A model generated the notes under the pieces. That model searched no databases and had not been told where the DNA came from. It saw nothing but the letters and a program-made list of their open reading frames with translations. Below, piece by piece: positions 50,090-58,855 of a stretch of DNA of 64,000 nucleotides (the stretch's first letter is position 1; each line of letters opens with the position of its first letter). The translations under genes and the position numbers were made by a program. Source of the stretch: Ampullaceana balthica (Eukaryota; Mollusca; Gastropoda; Lymnaeidae); contig CALYLW010000120.1 of the NCBI GenBank assembly GCA_944989445.1, positions 1,188,181 to 1,252,180 of the forward strand, in the 5' to 3' direction.

Positions 50090-51009
50090 CACGGATTCAG
50101 AGGCGTAACTAGGTTTTTGGCGCCCTTGGCTAATTTATTTTTGGCGCCCTTGATAAATTGACAAAGTTTGCGATTTTTCATTTGTTAGAAAAAATGATTG
50201 TATTTCACTTATTTTATTTATGAAATTAATTACGTGGCCTGAAAGTGACAGTCATACAACGTATTAATTTTTAAAAATGCACAAGACAGGAACAATACTA
50301 ATTTGCAGTTTATTATTTACTAAATAATACCAAATAAATAGGTGGTCAAAACGGGATATTGTTGCGTGAATAAAGAATACAGCAAAACTTGAAGTAACAT
50401 ATATTATAAATAAAAACAATAGTGTCAATGTGTCATACTCACTATATCATGCATAACGATAGAAACTCACTATTAAAAGTAAATTTAAGTAACACCACCG
50501 ACTACAGCTCAGCACGTCAGTTAGCTGGCGTATTGGCGTGTGGCTAATAAAGTCGGACCTCTCTAAGTCCAATGCAAGGGGGAAAAAAATTCGGCTTACA
50601 GGGTTTTCGAGTTAGGGAAACTGGCATAATAGACACAGATTAATCAAGGACAATGTTGATATTGAGAAGACAAAAAAGGGGGGGGGACAGCCATAGCGGC
50701 TAGAAGGCTTGACAGGAAAGAGGGACATTGATGTTTCATATGAAAGGATCCAACTTGCTTATACATACCGTCACAAGCTTGAGAGAGGAGACACCTTCCC
50801 TCCCCTCCCCAACTTTACTCCCTCGACAGTGGGATGGGGATCGTAAGATTTTTCTTTTTAAAAAAAAATGTAAAATCATATTGCCATTTGTATGATAAGA
50901 AGCCCCGCAAAGGCCACAGACATAATAAACATATTATATTGGTTTAAATGAAATATGTTTAAATATAATTAATTATTCACTTTTTTAAACCAAGGATAAA
51001 AGTGAAATA

Positions 51010-51480
51010 CAGTTGGACCTCGCTAAGTCGAACTTCCCTCAGTCGAAAACCTCCCTGTAATAGATCTTATGGCTAGTCAAGTGACAAGTCTTTAACACAC
51101 TCTGGTCTGGTTAACAACTTTCTTTAATCACTATATACAATACACTTTGACCAACTGTACAATCAACTACCTAAGCATCTCGTATGCAATCAACCCCGGT
51201 TGCCTCTTGAATAGTACATTTATAGCCAGCTCTCCTCCCAGTCCTTGACCAGCACGCTTACAGTTCACTCCACAAACCACGTGTTTCATACTAGGTCAAG
51301 TCATTGCATTCTCATACAATGTAAACACAACAACACGTCTCTCACACTCCCTATACCGAATTAATTGTTAGGTCCCTGCCAAATTCCATAAGACTAATAT
51401 ATTTTAGAGCTCCTTAACTCCAAGATGTTTGGCTTTCAACCTCTCAAATCGAATTTTCCAAGGCGTTTGGATTATTATTC
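51010..51480. mobile_element. Second pogo-like half element, interrupted by a solo LTR
   Basis: CAGTTGGACCTCGCTAAGTC at 51010 follows TA and resembles the ends of the surrounding element (CAGTCGGACCTCTCTAAGTC). Related text with TCGAA motifs continues to 51055 and resumes at 51352 after the LTR. No inverted right end was found before the outer element's right arm, so this copy has one end only. The right limit is approximate. Confidence 0.55.
51056..51346 (-). mobile_element. Solo LTR (291 bp)
   Basis: The sequence starts TGTAATAG and ends CTCTCACA, the TG...CA form of an LTR, and is flanked by a perfect 5-bp direct repeat CTCCC (51051-51055 and 51347-51351). On the minus strand it reads TGTGAGAG ... 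TTACA, with CTATAAATG as a possible TATA box and ATTAAA about 100 bases downstream as a possible poly(A) signal, so its transcriptional orientation is probably minus. No internal retrotransposon sequence or second LTR is present, which is the product of LTR-LTR recombination. Confidence 0.8.
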
Positions 51481-52080
51481 TGGAGTGAAATTTCAGAAAA
51501 CGTGTTCCGTATAGCCACGCAAATGGACGTAAAATCTTATCTTAGAGCTTTCAACAAGGGATTAAGCGAACTTTGCAAGTACAAAAAATGACAAAGACAA
51601 GAAAAAGGAGAATAAGTGGTAACTAATTCGCGTCCCTTTGCTGCATGTTGTGACTCTTATTAAAAAGGACAAATCTTGCTCCCCCATCCCACTGTGGAGG
51701 GAGTAAAGTGGGGGAGGGAAGGGAAGGTGTCTCTTCTCACGGGCAAGTGTCGGCATGTCAAAACAAGCTGTCTTCCTTTCATATGAAACATAGACACCGC
51801 CTCCCTTTCCTGTCAAGCCTACTAGCCGGTATGGCTGTTTCCCCCACCTCTCAATATCTACATTGTCCATGATTAATTGGCGCCTATTGCACCATTTTCC
51901 TTAACTCAAAAACTCCGTCAGTCGATTTTTTTTCGGGTCCTTTTGAGTTCGACTTAGAGAGGTCCGACTGTATTTATTTAAATACATATTTAAAAATTAG
52001 AGATTTAGTGGCACCCTTTTGAGCTGGCGCCCTTGGCAACTGCCCCGATGCCAACCCGTTGCTACGCCACTGCACGGATT

Positions 52081-53123
<1,043 letters not shown>

Positions 53124-53246
53124 CACTGCGGAGGCGTCATTAGGGTTGGTGTCACCCGGTGTGGTAGCTCATGGTGTCACCCCATGTGATGGGGTGTCAG
53201 CCGGTGTGGTCAGCTACACCTACACCCCCTAGCGACGCCCCAGCTG
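53124..53246. mobile_element. Small MITE-like element with inverted ends, possibly hAT-derived
   Basis: The left end CACTGCGGAGGCGTCATTAG and the right end (reverse complement CAGCTGGGGCGTCGCTAGGG) are imperfect inverted repeats. Between them GGTGTCACCC-like text is repeated about three times. No target duplication was recognised, so the boundaries and class are tentative. Confidence 0.45.
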
Positions 53247-53547
53247 CGCCGGTTGTTGAATGCTCCATTATTAACGGGACTTTATCGACTAAAGGCACTA
53301 AAATACTTTTCTGACAACAATAGAGCTAAAAAATGATATTAGAATCATCCACTGAACTTTTTATTTTCTACTCTGCTTATTTTAGCCATTATTATTTAAA
53401 TACATATTATAATGTCTAAGCCTTTAAAATATACTTCTGGCTTGACTGTTCTATACATACATTGAAACATGTTACCACACCTTGTTGGTAAGTCTAGACC
53501 TAGTTTTGCGGGCCCACGAAGGAATACCTCAAAAAAGAACACGACAA

Positions 53548-53646
53548 TTATCTTATCTTATCTTATCTTATCTGTTTACAGACGCTCCTTCTATACAGAA
53601 GATTATTGCGTCCTACGCTTATCTATGGTTTGTGTTTAGTCCTGCA
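53548..53646 (-). mobile_element. 3' fragment of the LINE family, inverted relative to the 57340 copy
   Basis: This stretch is the reverse complement of the LINE 3' UTR at about 58411-58498, including ACAGACGCTCCTTCTATACA and the TTATC (GATAA on the minus strand) tail with about five repeats. It diverges after CCTGCA at 53646. It is a very short 5'-truncated insertion, and its tail is longer than that of the 57340 copy. Confidence 0.85.
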
Positions 53647-54670
53647 ATTAAACTTTGTTGCGTTTAACTGACATTGTCTGTGAGAATAAATTATTTTTGA
53701 CTATTTACTGGTTATTTTAAAAAAACAACAACTTAATATCACTCTAAAGTTTTTGCTCCAACTTCAAACATTATTTATAAAAAAATTAATTTCATATATA
53801 CAACCAAGTACAGTTCTTTAAAAAAATTCAAGCAATCAAAGTAAGGCTTTGTGCTCCTAGAAAGAGGCCCTGATTCACTGCAGAGAAAACAGCAGTAAAA
53901 TATACAGCCGTATTGACAACACAACCCAATCATACAAGAACAACTTGTTAAATTACGCCATTGACTACTCAAGCAGAAGAAATCTCATTTCACCCATTGA
54001 GCCCCATTTATTGATTATTCGTAAAATAAACACGTAAACTTTGAATAATTATATCGATTTATTTGAAGGGAAGTCATTTAACACGCTAAGTAAACCAGAC
54101 GACATGATCTTCAACTGAGCCCTCCAATAGCCACGCTGCAATCACTTGTACACAATAGACTCTCTAGTGCCCTCTGCGATACTTGTGTATTCTGGAACGG
54201 TTTAATAGCTGGGGGGATGTTGACAGATTTATATCAAGTGGCCATACGCATATTTTTATATTTAGAACCAAGCGTGGGTTGTTTAGCTTCAAATATTGGA
54301 TCTCATCCGCGACAGGCGATGAATTTAAAAAGTAAAAAATATTATCTTTTTTGGACATATATTTAAAGTTTTATTAAAAACGAATAATTAAAAAAATTAA
54401 AAAATAGGGGGTAAATAAATTTAAATGCAGGTCATATCTTACTATTTATATATTTTGATTTTTATATTTAAACATTTGCTCATGTAAAAATGTAGTTTCC
54501 GTTAGAAATGCAATAGGTTTAGTAAGTTTAGTCTTGATAAGTCTAAAATATTTATTTCCTAAAACGACGTATCACTGATCCGAATGCAGCAACATTAAAT
54601 AAAAGTTTACGGCAACTCGTTAAAAGCTGCTTGAAAAAAAATAGCGTTCTTTAATATTTGATTGATTGGA
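53647..54670. other. Intron 1, AT-rich DNA, nothing recognised
   Basis: No reading frame with a domain and no bounded repeat are visible before the 36-bp minisatellite. Confidence 0.45.
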
Positions 54671-54883
54671 AATTATATCAGTGATCTCTTGATATACACT
54701 GTATTAAATTATATCAGTGATCTCTTGATATACACTGTATTAAATTATATCAGTGATCTCTTGATATACACTGTATTAAATTATATCAGTGATCTCTTGA
54801 TATACACTGTATTAAATTATATCAGTGATCTCTTGATATACACTGTATTAAATTATATCAGTGATCTCTTGATATACACGGTA
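54671..54883. repeat. 36-bp minisatellite, about 6 nearly identical copies
   Basis: AATTATATCAGTGATCTCTT followed by GATATACACTGTATTA recurs at 54671, 54707, 54743, 54779, 54815 and 54851. Within each unit TATATCA and TGATATA form a 7-bp inverted repeat. The last copy ends ACACGG instead of ACACTG. Because 36 is a multiple of 3, a frame stays open with a 12-residue repeat, but it has no ATG. Confidence 0.96.
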
Positions 54884-55441
54884 GACAACGTTGAACTCAC
54901 GTAACATAACGTCGGCAGCTTATTTCTCAATGGACACAATATGGAAAGAAACAAAATTCTCACTTTATGTTTGCTTTGTTCGAGTGTTTCAGATCCCTAA
55001 CTACAGCCTCCATGCACTTACATTCTGCACTTTTGGCCTCGGGGCTAGAAAAGCTCTGACGCAATTATTGCACTCCAACAACATAACATTCTCATTCAAA
55101 TGTCAGTCCTATTCATCTCTTTCAATTGGTTTTACGAACCTGATAACTTTCAAGGCCTAAAGATCCCCCTCCCCTGTGAATGTCGACTATTCTAGTCAAG
55201 GGGAGACAGTTTTGATACGCAGGGCCAGACCTAAGGAAATTATACGAGAAATTCCAGAGTAGATTTAATCCGAACCTTTCAGTGCAGAGAATAAACATGA
55301 CATTCTGTAGGAAGCAAAAAACATAACTCCAGTGCACGGCAAGAAACATAACTCCAGGGCATGGCAAGAGCCATGATAAACTTTCTTTGAGTCATCTTAA
55401 AAACTAAAACTCATTAACTATAATCTCATTTTTTCTTAACA
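54884..55441. other. Intron 1, no gene; contains a short 25-bp duplication
   Basis: ACATAACTCCAGTGCACGGC plus AAGAA at 55321-55345 is repeated with two changes at 55346-55370. Otherwise no feature is recognised up to the start of the Penelope-like remnant. Confidence 0.45.
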
Positions 55442-56545
55442 AGAAGGCGAATCTCAAGATCCCCGCAGGTGCCATACTACGATTGACTGAGCTGGGTCTT
55501 AATTTAAACTCGTTTGAGTTCAACGGGCAGTTTTTTTAATCAAATCAGTGGAGTTGCTATGGGAACGAAGATGGAAACAAGTTACGCATGTATATTTATG
55601 GGCCATTTAGAACACCTATGGAGTGAAAATTACAAAGGTATCTCTCCAGATTACTACAGGAGATACATTGACGATTGTATAGGAATAACAAAAATGGACA
55701 TGCAATAATGGCAAAGTTTCATTGACTTCGTTAGTAATTTCCATTCTTCAATCAAATTTACTTCAACCATCCATAGGAGTGCTGTCAATTTTTTGGACAT
55801 ACAAATTAAATTGAAAGAAAACAAAATATCAACATCAATATTTTACAAGGCTACAGACAGCCATAGTTTCCTTATCTATACATCGTCCCATCCTCAATCT
55901 TGTAAGAACGCTATTCCATTTCGCAACTATTGAGACTTAAAAGACTCTGCAGTGATGAGGCAGACTTTTTGGAGAAAAGTAATGAAATGCTTGATTTTTT
56001 TCGAAGGAGGGCATACCCGGAAGCAGTTTTAATATCCGCTGTCAATCGAATTAAAGGCATGACCAGACAGGACACATTTACATCATCTGTTTCTGATCAA
56101 TGTGATCGATCCAAATGTATTTTAACTTTTCACCCCAATAATTTTATAGCCTGCCAGGTGATTCTCAAAAACCGACCAATCCTCATGGCTGACCCTCTAA
56201 CTCAGCAGGTCTTCAACAAACATCCTCTCTTTGCTTTTCGGGGAGATAGAAGCCTGAGAGATATACTTGTAAGAAGTAACCTTCCCGCAATGAAAGCACA
56301 TATTGGAACAAAAGGTTGCAACCGTAACCGTTGCAATACTTGTCCAGATGTGATTGAAATTAACCACATTTCTTTCCCTCTTGAAAACCTCAGCATAAAA
56401 AATGGATTCACTTGCACAAGGCGCAACGTGATTTATGCAATTCTTTGCAATAGGTGTAATAAAAATTACGTGGGTGAGACATGTCGTCGTCTTGGAGATC
56501 GGTTTCGAGAACACCTGTATAATATAAATAGAGGTAAAAAAAAGA
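55442..56545 (+). pseudogene. Penelope-like retroelement, RT and GIY-YIG endonuclease, broken
   Basis: Penelope-like elements encode a reverse transcriptase followed by a GIY-YIG endonuclease. Here the RT begins inside the domain (LTELGLNLNSFEFNGQFF), goes through VAMGTKM, the catalytic YRRYIDDC motif and FLDIQIK, then IPF and a degenerate LKRLCSDEADF. Next come a Cys cluster (C-x4-C-x2-C in GCNRNRCNTCPD) and the endonuclease with NVIYAI, YVGET and RFREHL. Damage is a frameshift in the T7 run at 55531-55537, a TAA at 55706-55708 and a frameshift near 55916-55934. The 5' part is missing. The coding sequence stops at about 56545 against an insertion and resumes at about 57222. From 55930 to 56545 the frame is open, so only part of the element has decayed visibly. 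Confidence 0.88.
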
Positions 56546-56552
56546 TTTTTAA

Positions 56553-56842
56553 AAACCACGTCTTTATAAGTGTACTAAAAAGAAGAACATAATTTAAAAC
56601 TAATAAGTTCAAGTACTTTCATATAATATGACTAAAGCGTTGGGTGGGCGCTTATGAGGTTTTACATATGCAGTTCACTCATTCTCTCACTTATAGATAT
56701 CTTTTTTGCCTTCTTAATTAGAAATCTTTAATTTTTATACCAAACACCCACCCCACGTTTTAGTCATATTTTATGAAAGTACTTGAACTTATTAGTTTTT
56801 AATTATTTTCCTCTTGTTAGTACACTTATAAAAATGTGGTTT
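56553..56842. mobile_element. Foldback (MITE-like) element inserted in the Penelope-like element
   Basis: AAACCACGTCTTTATAAGTG at the left is inverted at the right end (CACTTATAAAAATGTGGTTT). The arms of about 110 bases share AATAAGTTCAAGTACTTTCA inverted around an 80-bp loop. The stretch to 57221 holds further partial copies of the arm text (CACTTACAAAAACGTGG near 56862 and TTAATAAAAACGTGG near 57195), so the full insertion may run from about 56546 to 57221. Confidence 0.7.
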
Positions 56843-57221
56843 ATTTTATTCTTTTTAGTTCACTTACAAAAACGTGGTTTTTAAAAATATTTTTTAACTC
56901 TATTTTTTTAATACCAAACACCTCATCAGCGCCCACCCAACGTTTTAAAAACACGGTGATGTGGTCACGGGGTGAACTCATGGATGTCAACAAAGCAGAC
57001 GGGTACCGATGCTTATATATAGATAAACTAAAAAGTTCAATAATTTAATAACGGTACATTCGATCGATCAGAAATTTTGATACAATGCATTGTCATCCAA
57101 GATCTATTTGTTGTAAAATTTTGAGATCTCTAGGACCATCAGAAGTGGTTCAATTTTACGTTGGCAGATTTGAAAAAATTGTGGACACGAAAGCAAGTTA
57201 ATAAAAACGTGGTAATAAATA
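56843..57221. other. Remainder of the insertion splitting the Penelope-like element
   Basis: This sequence interrupts the Penelope coding frame and is related at both edges to the foldback arms. Its centre (56945-57170) is not recognised. Confidence 0.45.
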
Positions 57222-58405
57222 AACAGGCTCAATGTCCTGTATCTAAAAATTTTAACAGTGTTGACCATGACGATATTTCAGATGTTTCAGTTACTGGTAT
57301 TTTATATGCAAACAATACCCATGATAGGATCCACATGGATCAAATAGATACAATATTACTAGACTTCTCAAAAGTATTTGACAAAGTTCACCACCTTAGT
57401 TTACTTAAAAAACTTAACTACTTTGGAATCTCAGGTTCCTTACATCACTGGATCCAAGACTTCCTTTTGGGCAGGGAGCAAACTGTAATAATTAATGGAT
57501 CTAAATCTGCACCAATAAAGGTTAACTCAGGAGTTCCACAAGGAACTGTGCTAGGTCCCTTACTCTTTTTAATTTATATAAATGATTTACCCAACAACAT
57601 CTCAACAGGTACACAAGTTAGGCTATTTGCTGATGATTGTATAATCTATAGAACAATTAAATCAGAACAAGATAGCAAAATTTTACAAAAAGACTTAGAT
57701 GAATTGATAAAATGGGAAACTAACTGGAGTATGTCTTTCCATCCAGAAAAGTGTCAACTGTTAAAAGTAACAAAGAAAAAGAAACAAATAAATTCAAAAT
57801 ATTACATTTATGGAAAAGAACTGACCCAAACTAAAGATGCAAAATACATAGGAGTCTTAATAAATGAGAAACTATCATGGAATCCCCATGTCAATGAAGT
57901 TATTAAAAAATCAAACAAAACCTTAGGCTTTATAAAAAGGAACTTTAACAAATGTAATAGAGATATAAAACTAAAATGCTACCTCACTTTGGTGAGACCT
58001 GCACTAGAATATGCATCTTCTGTATGGGACCCATCCACCAAAGAAAACATTGATAAACTAGAACAAATTCAAAAAAGAGCTGCCAGATTCATTACTGGAG
58101 AATATTTGAAACTGACAAGAGTAACACCATTAGTTAAATCATTAAACCTTGAAACACTAGAGGATAGAAGAACCAAGAGCAAAGTAGTAATCATACATAA
58201 AGCAATTAATTCTAATTTAGAAATACAACACAAAGATAACTTAATACAACCCTCAGATAGACATAAGGATAAAAACACCTTTCTTATTCCGTATGCAAGA
58301 ACAAACACACACAAGTTTTCCTTCTTCCCGTCCGGAATTCGGGCGTGGAATGGGTTGCAGAAGAATCCAGGAAAACCAACACTTTATCAACATTTAAATC
58401 TCTAA
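57161..58405 (+). CDS. LINE reverse transcriptase, 5'-truncated, fused by chance to Penelope sequence
   Basis: The open frame has 414 codons, but only codons from about 60 on belong to the LINE. From the first recognisable motif it reads as a CR1/jockey-type reverse transcriptase: LLDFSKVFDKVHH (motif A), SGVPQGTVLGPLLFLIYIND, then LFADDC with the catalytic Asp pair (about 57626-57637), GVLINEKLSWNPH, and a C-terminal region with RPALEYASSVWDP and FPSGIRAWNGL. The upstream endonuclease and early RT motifs are absent. The first ATG is at 57335, in the target duplication; codons before it are Penelope C-terminal and insert sequence. No stop interrupts about 355 RT codons, so the insertion is young, but the fragment lacks its 5' end and cannot be autonomous. 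Confidence 0.82.
   Translation: MADLKKLWTRKQVNKNVVINKQAQCPVSKNFNSVDHDDISDVSVTGILYANNTHDRIHMDQIDTILLDFSKVFDKVHHLSLLKKLNYFGISGSLHHWIQDFLLGREQTVIINGSKSAPIKVNSGVPQGTVLGPLLFLIYINDLPNNISTGTQVRLFADDCIIYRTIKSEQDSKILQKDLDELIKWETNWSMSFHPEKCQLLKVTKKKKQINSKYYIYGKELTQTKDAKYIGVLINEKLSWNPHVNEVIKKSNKTLGFIKRNFNKCNRDIKLKCYLTLVRPALEYASSVWDPSTKENIDKLEQIQKRAARFITGEYLKLTRVTPLVKSLNLETLEDRRTKSKVVIIHKAINSNLEIQHKDNLIQPSDRHKDKNTFLIPYARTNTHKFSFFPSGIRAWNGLQKNPGKPTLYQHLNL
57222..57339 (+). pseudogene. Penelope-like element, C-terminal coding segment between two insertions
   Basis: The frame reads QAQCPVSKNFNSVDHDDISD and continues to RIHM. This fits the conserved tail after the GIY-YIG domain of Penelope-like proteins (PVSKHFN, then an acidic or polar stretch). 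The LINE interrupts it at 57340. Confidence 0.7.
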
Positions 58406-58498
58406 TAAAAATGCAGGACTAAACACAAACCATAGATAAGCGTAGGACGCAATAATCTTCTGTATAGAAGGAGCGTCTGTAAACAGATAAGATAAGAT
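57340..58498 (+). mobile_element. LINE (non-LTR retrotransposon), 5'-truncated, with GATAA tail
   Basis: The insertion carries the reverse transcriptase frame, a 3' UTR of about 90 bases after the stop at 58403-58405 and a short tail of GATAA repeats (58485-58498). ACATGGA flanks it at 57333-57339 and 58499-58505, a 7-bp target duplication. Removing the insert and one copy of the duplication restores an open Penelope frame across the junction (HM, then ENRLIKLFGTLAPHGIN), which strongly supports these boundaries. CR1 or a related clade with a microsatellite-type tail is likely; the clade is not settled by eye. Confidence 0.85.
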
Positions 58499-58505
58499 AC
58501 ATGGA

Positions 58506-58855
58506 GAATAGACTTATAAAACTATTTGGTACGTTGGCTCCACATGGAATTAACCAAATTCACAATTTTACCTAACTGCAGAATCTTTTTTCCCGTTGTG
58601 GTTTTAACTGTAACTTTAGATACTTCCTTCTTTTCCCTACAGCCTGTGTCCTTGTAGCCTTGTTTGTTTTTGTTTTTCCTTTCCTTTTATTTTACATAAA
58701 TATTTTAAATTATTTTATGATATAATATGTTTTAAGAATTTAAATATATGTAAGTACCTATTTTATGTTATTGTACCGATGAAGGCATTAGCCGAAATGT
58801 CTATTGTCGTTTTAGTTTTATAAAAGCTCAAATTTATTGTTTTAATTGCACAATT
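58506..58855 (+). pseudogene. Penelope-like element, protein C-terminus and 3' UTR
   Basis: Codons after the LINE read NRLIKLFGTLAPHGINQIHN and stop at TAA 58573-58575, matching the usual end of Penelope-like endonuclease proteins (a basic/acidic helix, then LGTL.P.GLN). The following 3' region contains GATGAAGGCATTAGCCGAAA and then TTATAAAAGCTCAAATTTAT, a type of sequence commonly seen at ends of Penelope-like elements. The right end is approximate. Confidence 0.7.
58776..58801 (+). ncRNA. Hammerhead-like motif in the Penelope-like 3' region (tentative)
   Basis: CCGATGA, a short GGC/GCC stem with an ATTA loop, then GAAA matches the CUGANGA-stem II-GAAA layout of a hammerhead core with one change (C for the conserved U4). 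Penelope-like elements are known to carry hammerhead ribozymes. I could not see stem III or the UH cleavage site, so activity is doubtful. Confidence 0.25.

Larger units (their letters stand above)
50550..51970. mobile_element. Pogo-like element with ~320-bp inverted arms, inside the hAT copy
   Basis: The right end GGTCCGACTG at 51961-51970 and the left end (A)AGTCGGACCTCTCTAAGTC at 50550 are inverted copies; the left has A for the expected first C. TA flanks both sides (50548-50549 and 51971-51972), as for mariner/pogo insertions. Behind the tips the similarity continues for about 320 bases: landmarks of the left arm such as GGATATTGAG-like text, CATATGAAAGGA, GACACCTTCCCT and CAGTGGGATGGGG reappear inverted at 51640-51970. 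The arms enclose about 0.77 kb with a related half element and a solo LTR. No transposase frame is visible. Confidence 0.82.
50098..52072. mobile_element. hAT-type element hosting nested insertions
   Basis: The left end is CAGAGGCGTAACTAGG and the right end, reverse-complemented, is CAGTGGCGTAGCAACG. An exact 8-bp target duplication, CACGGATT, flanks it (50090-50097 and 52073-52080). GGCGCCCTTGG motifs occur near both ends. No transposase reading frame is seen; most of the interior (50550-51970) is a later insertion, so the hAT sequence itself is only about 550 bp, a MITE-sized copy. It lies in intron 1 of the coiled-coil gene. Confidence 0.88.

Noticed and set aside
53482..53667. 61-codon frame near the LINE fragment
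   Set aside because: It reads antisense through the LINE 3' UTR and its GATAA tail.
54662..54904. Protein with a 12-residue repeat
   Set aside because: The frame has no ATG and is open only because the 36-bp unit is a multiple of three; no splice context supports it.
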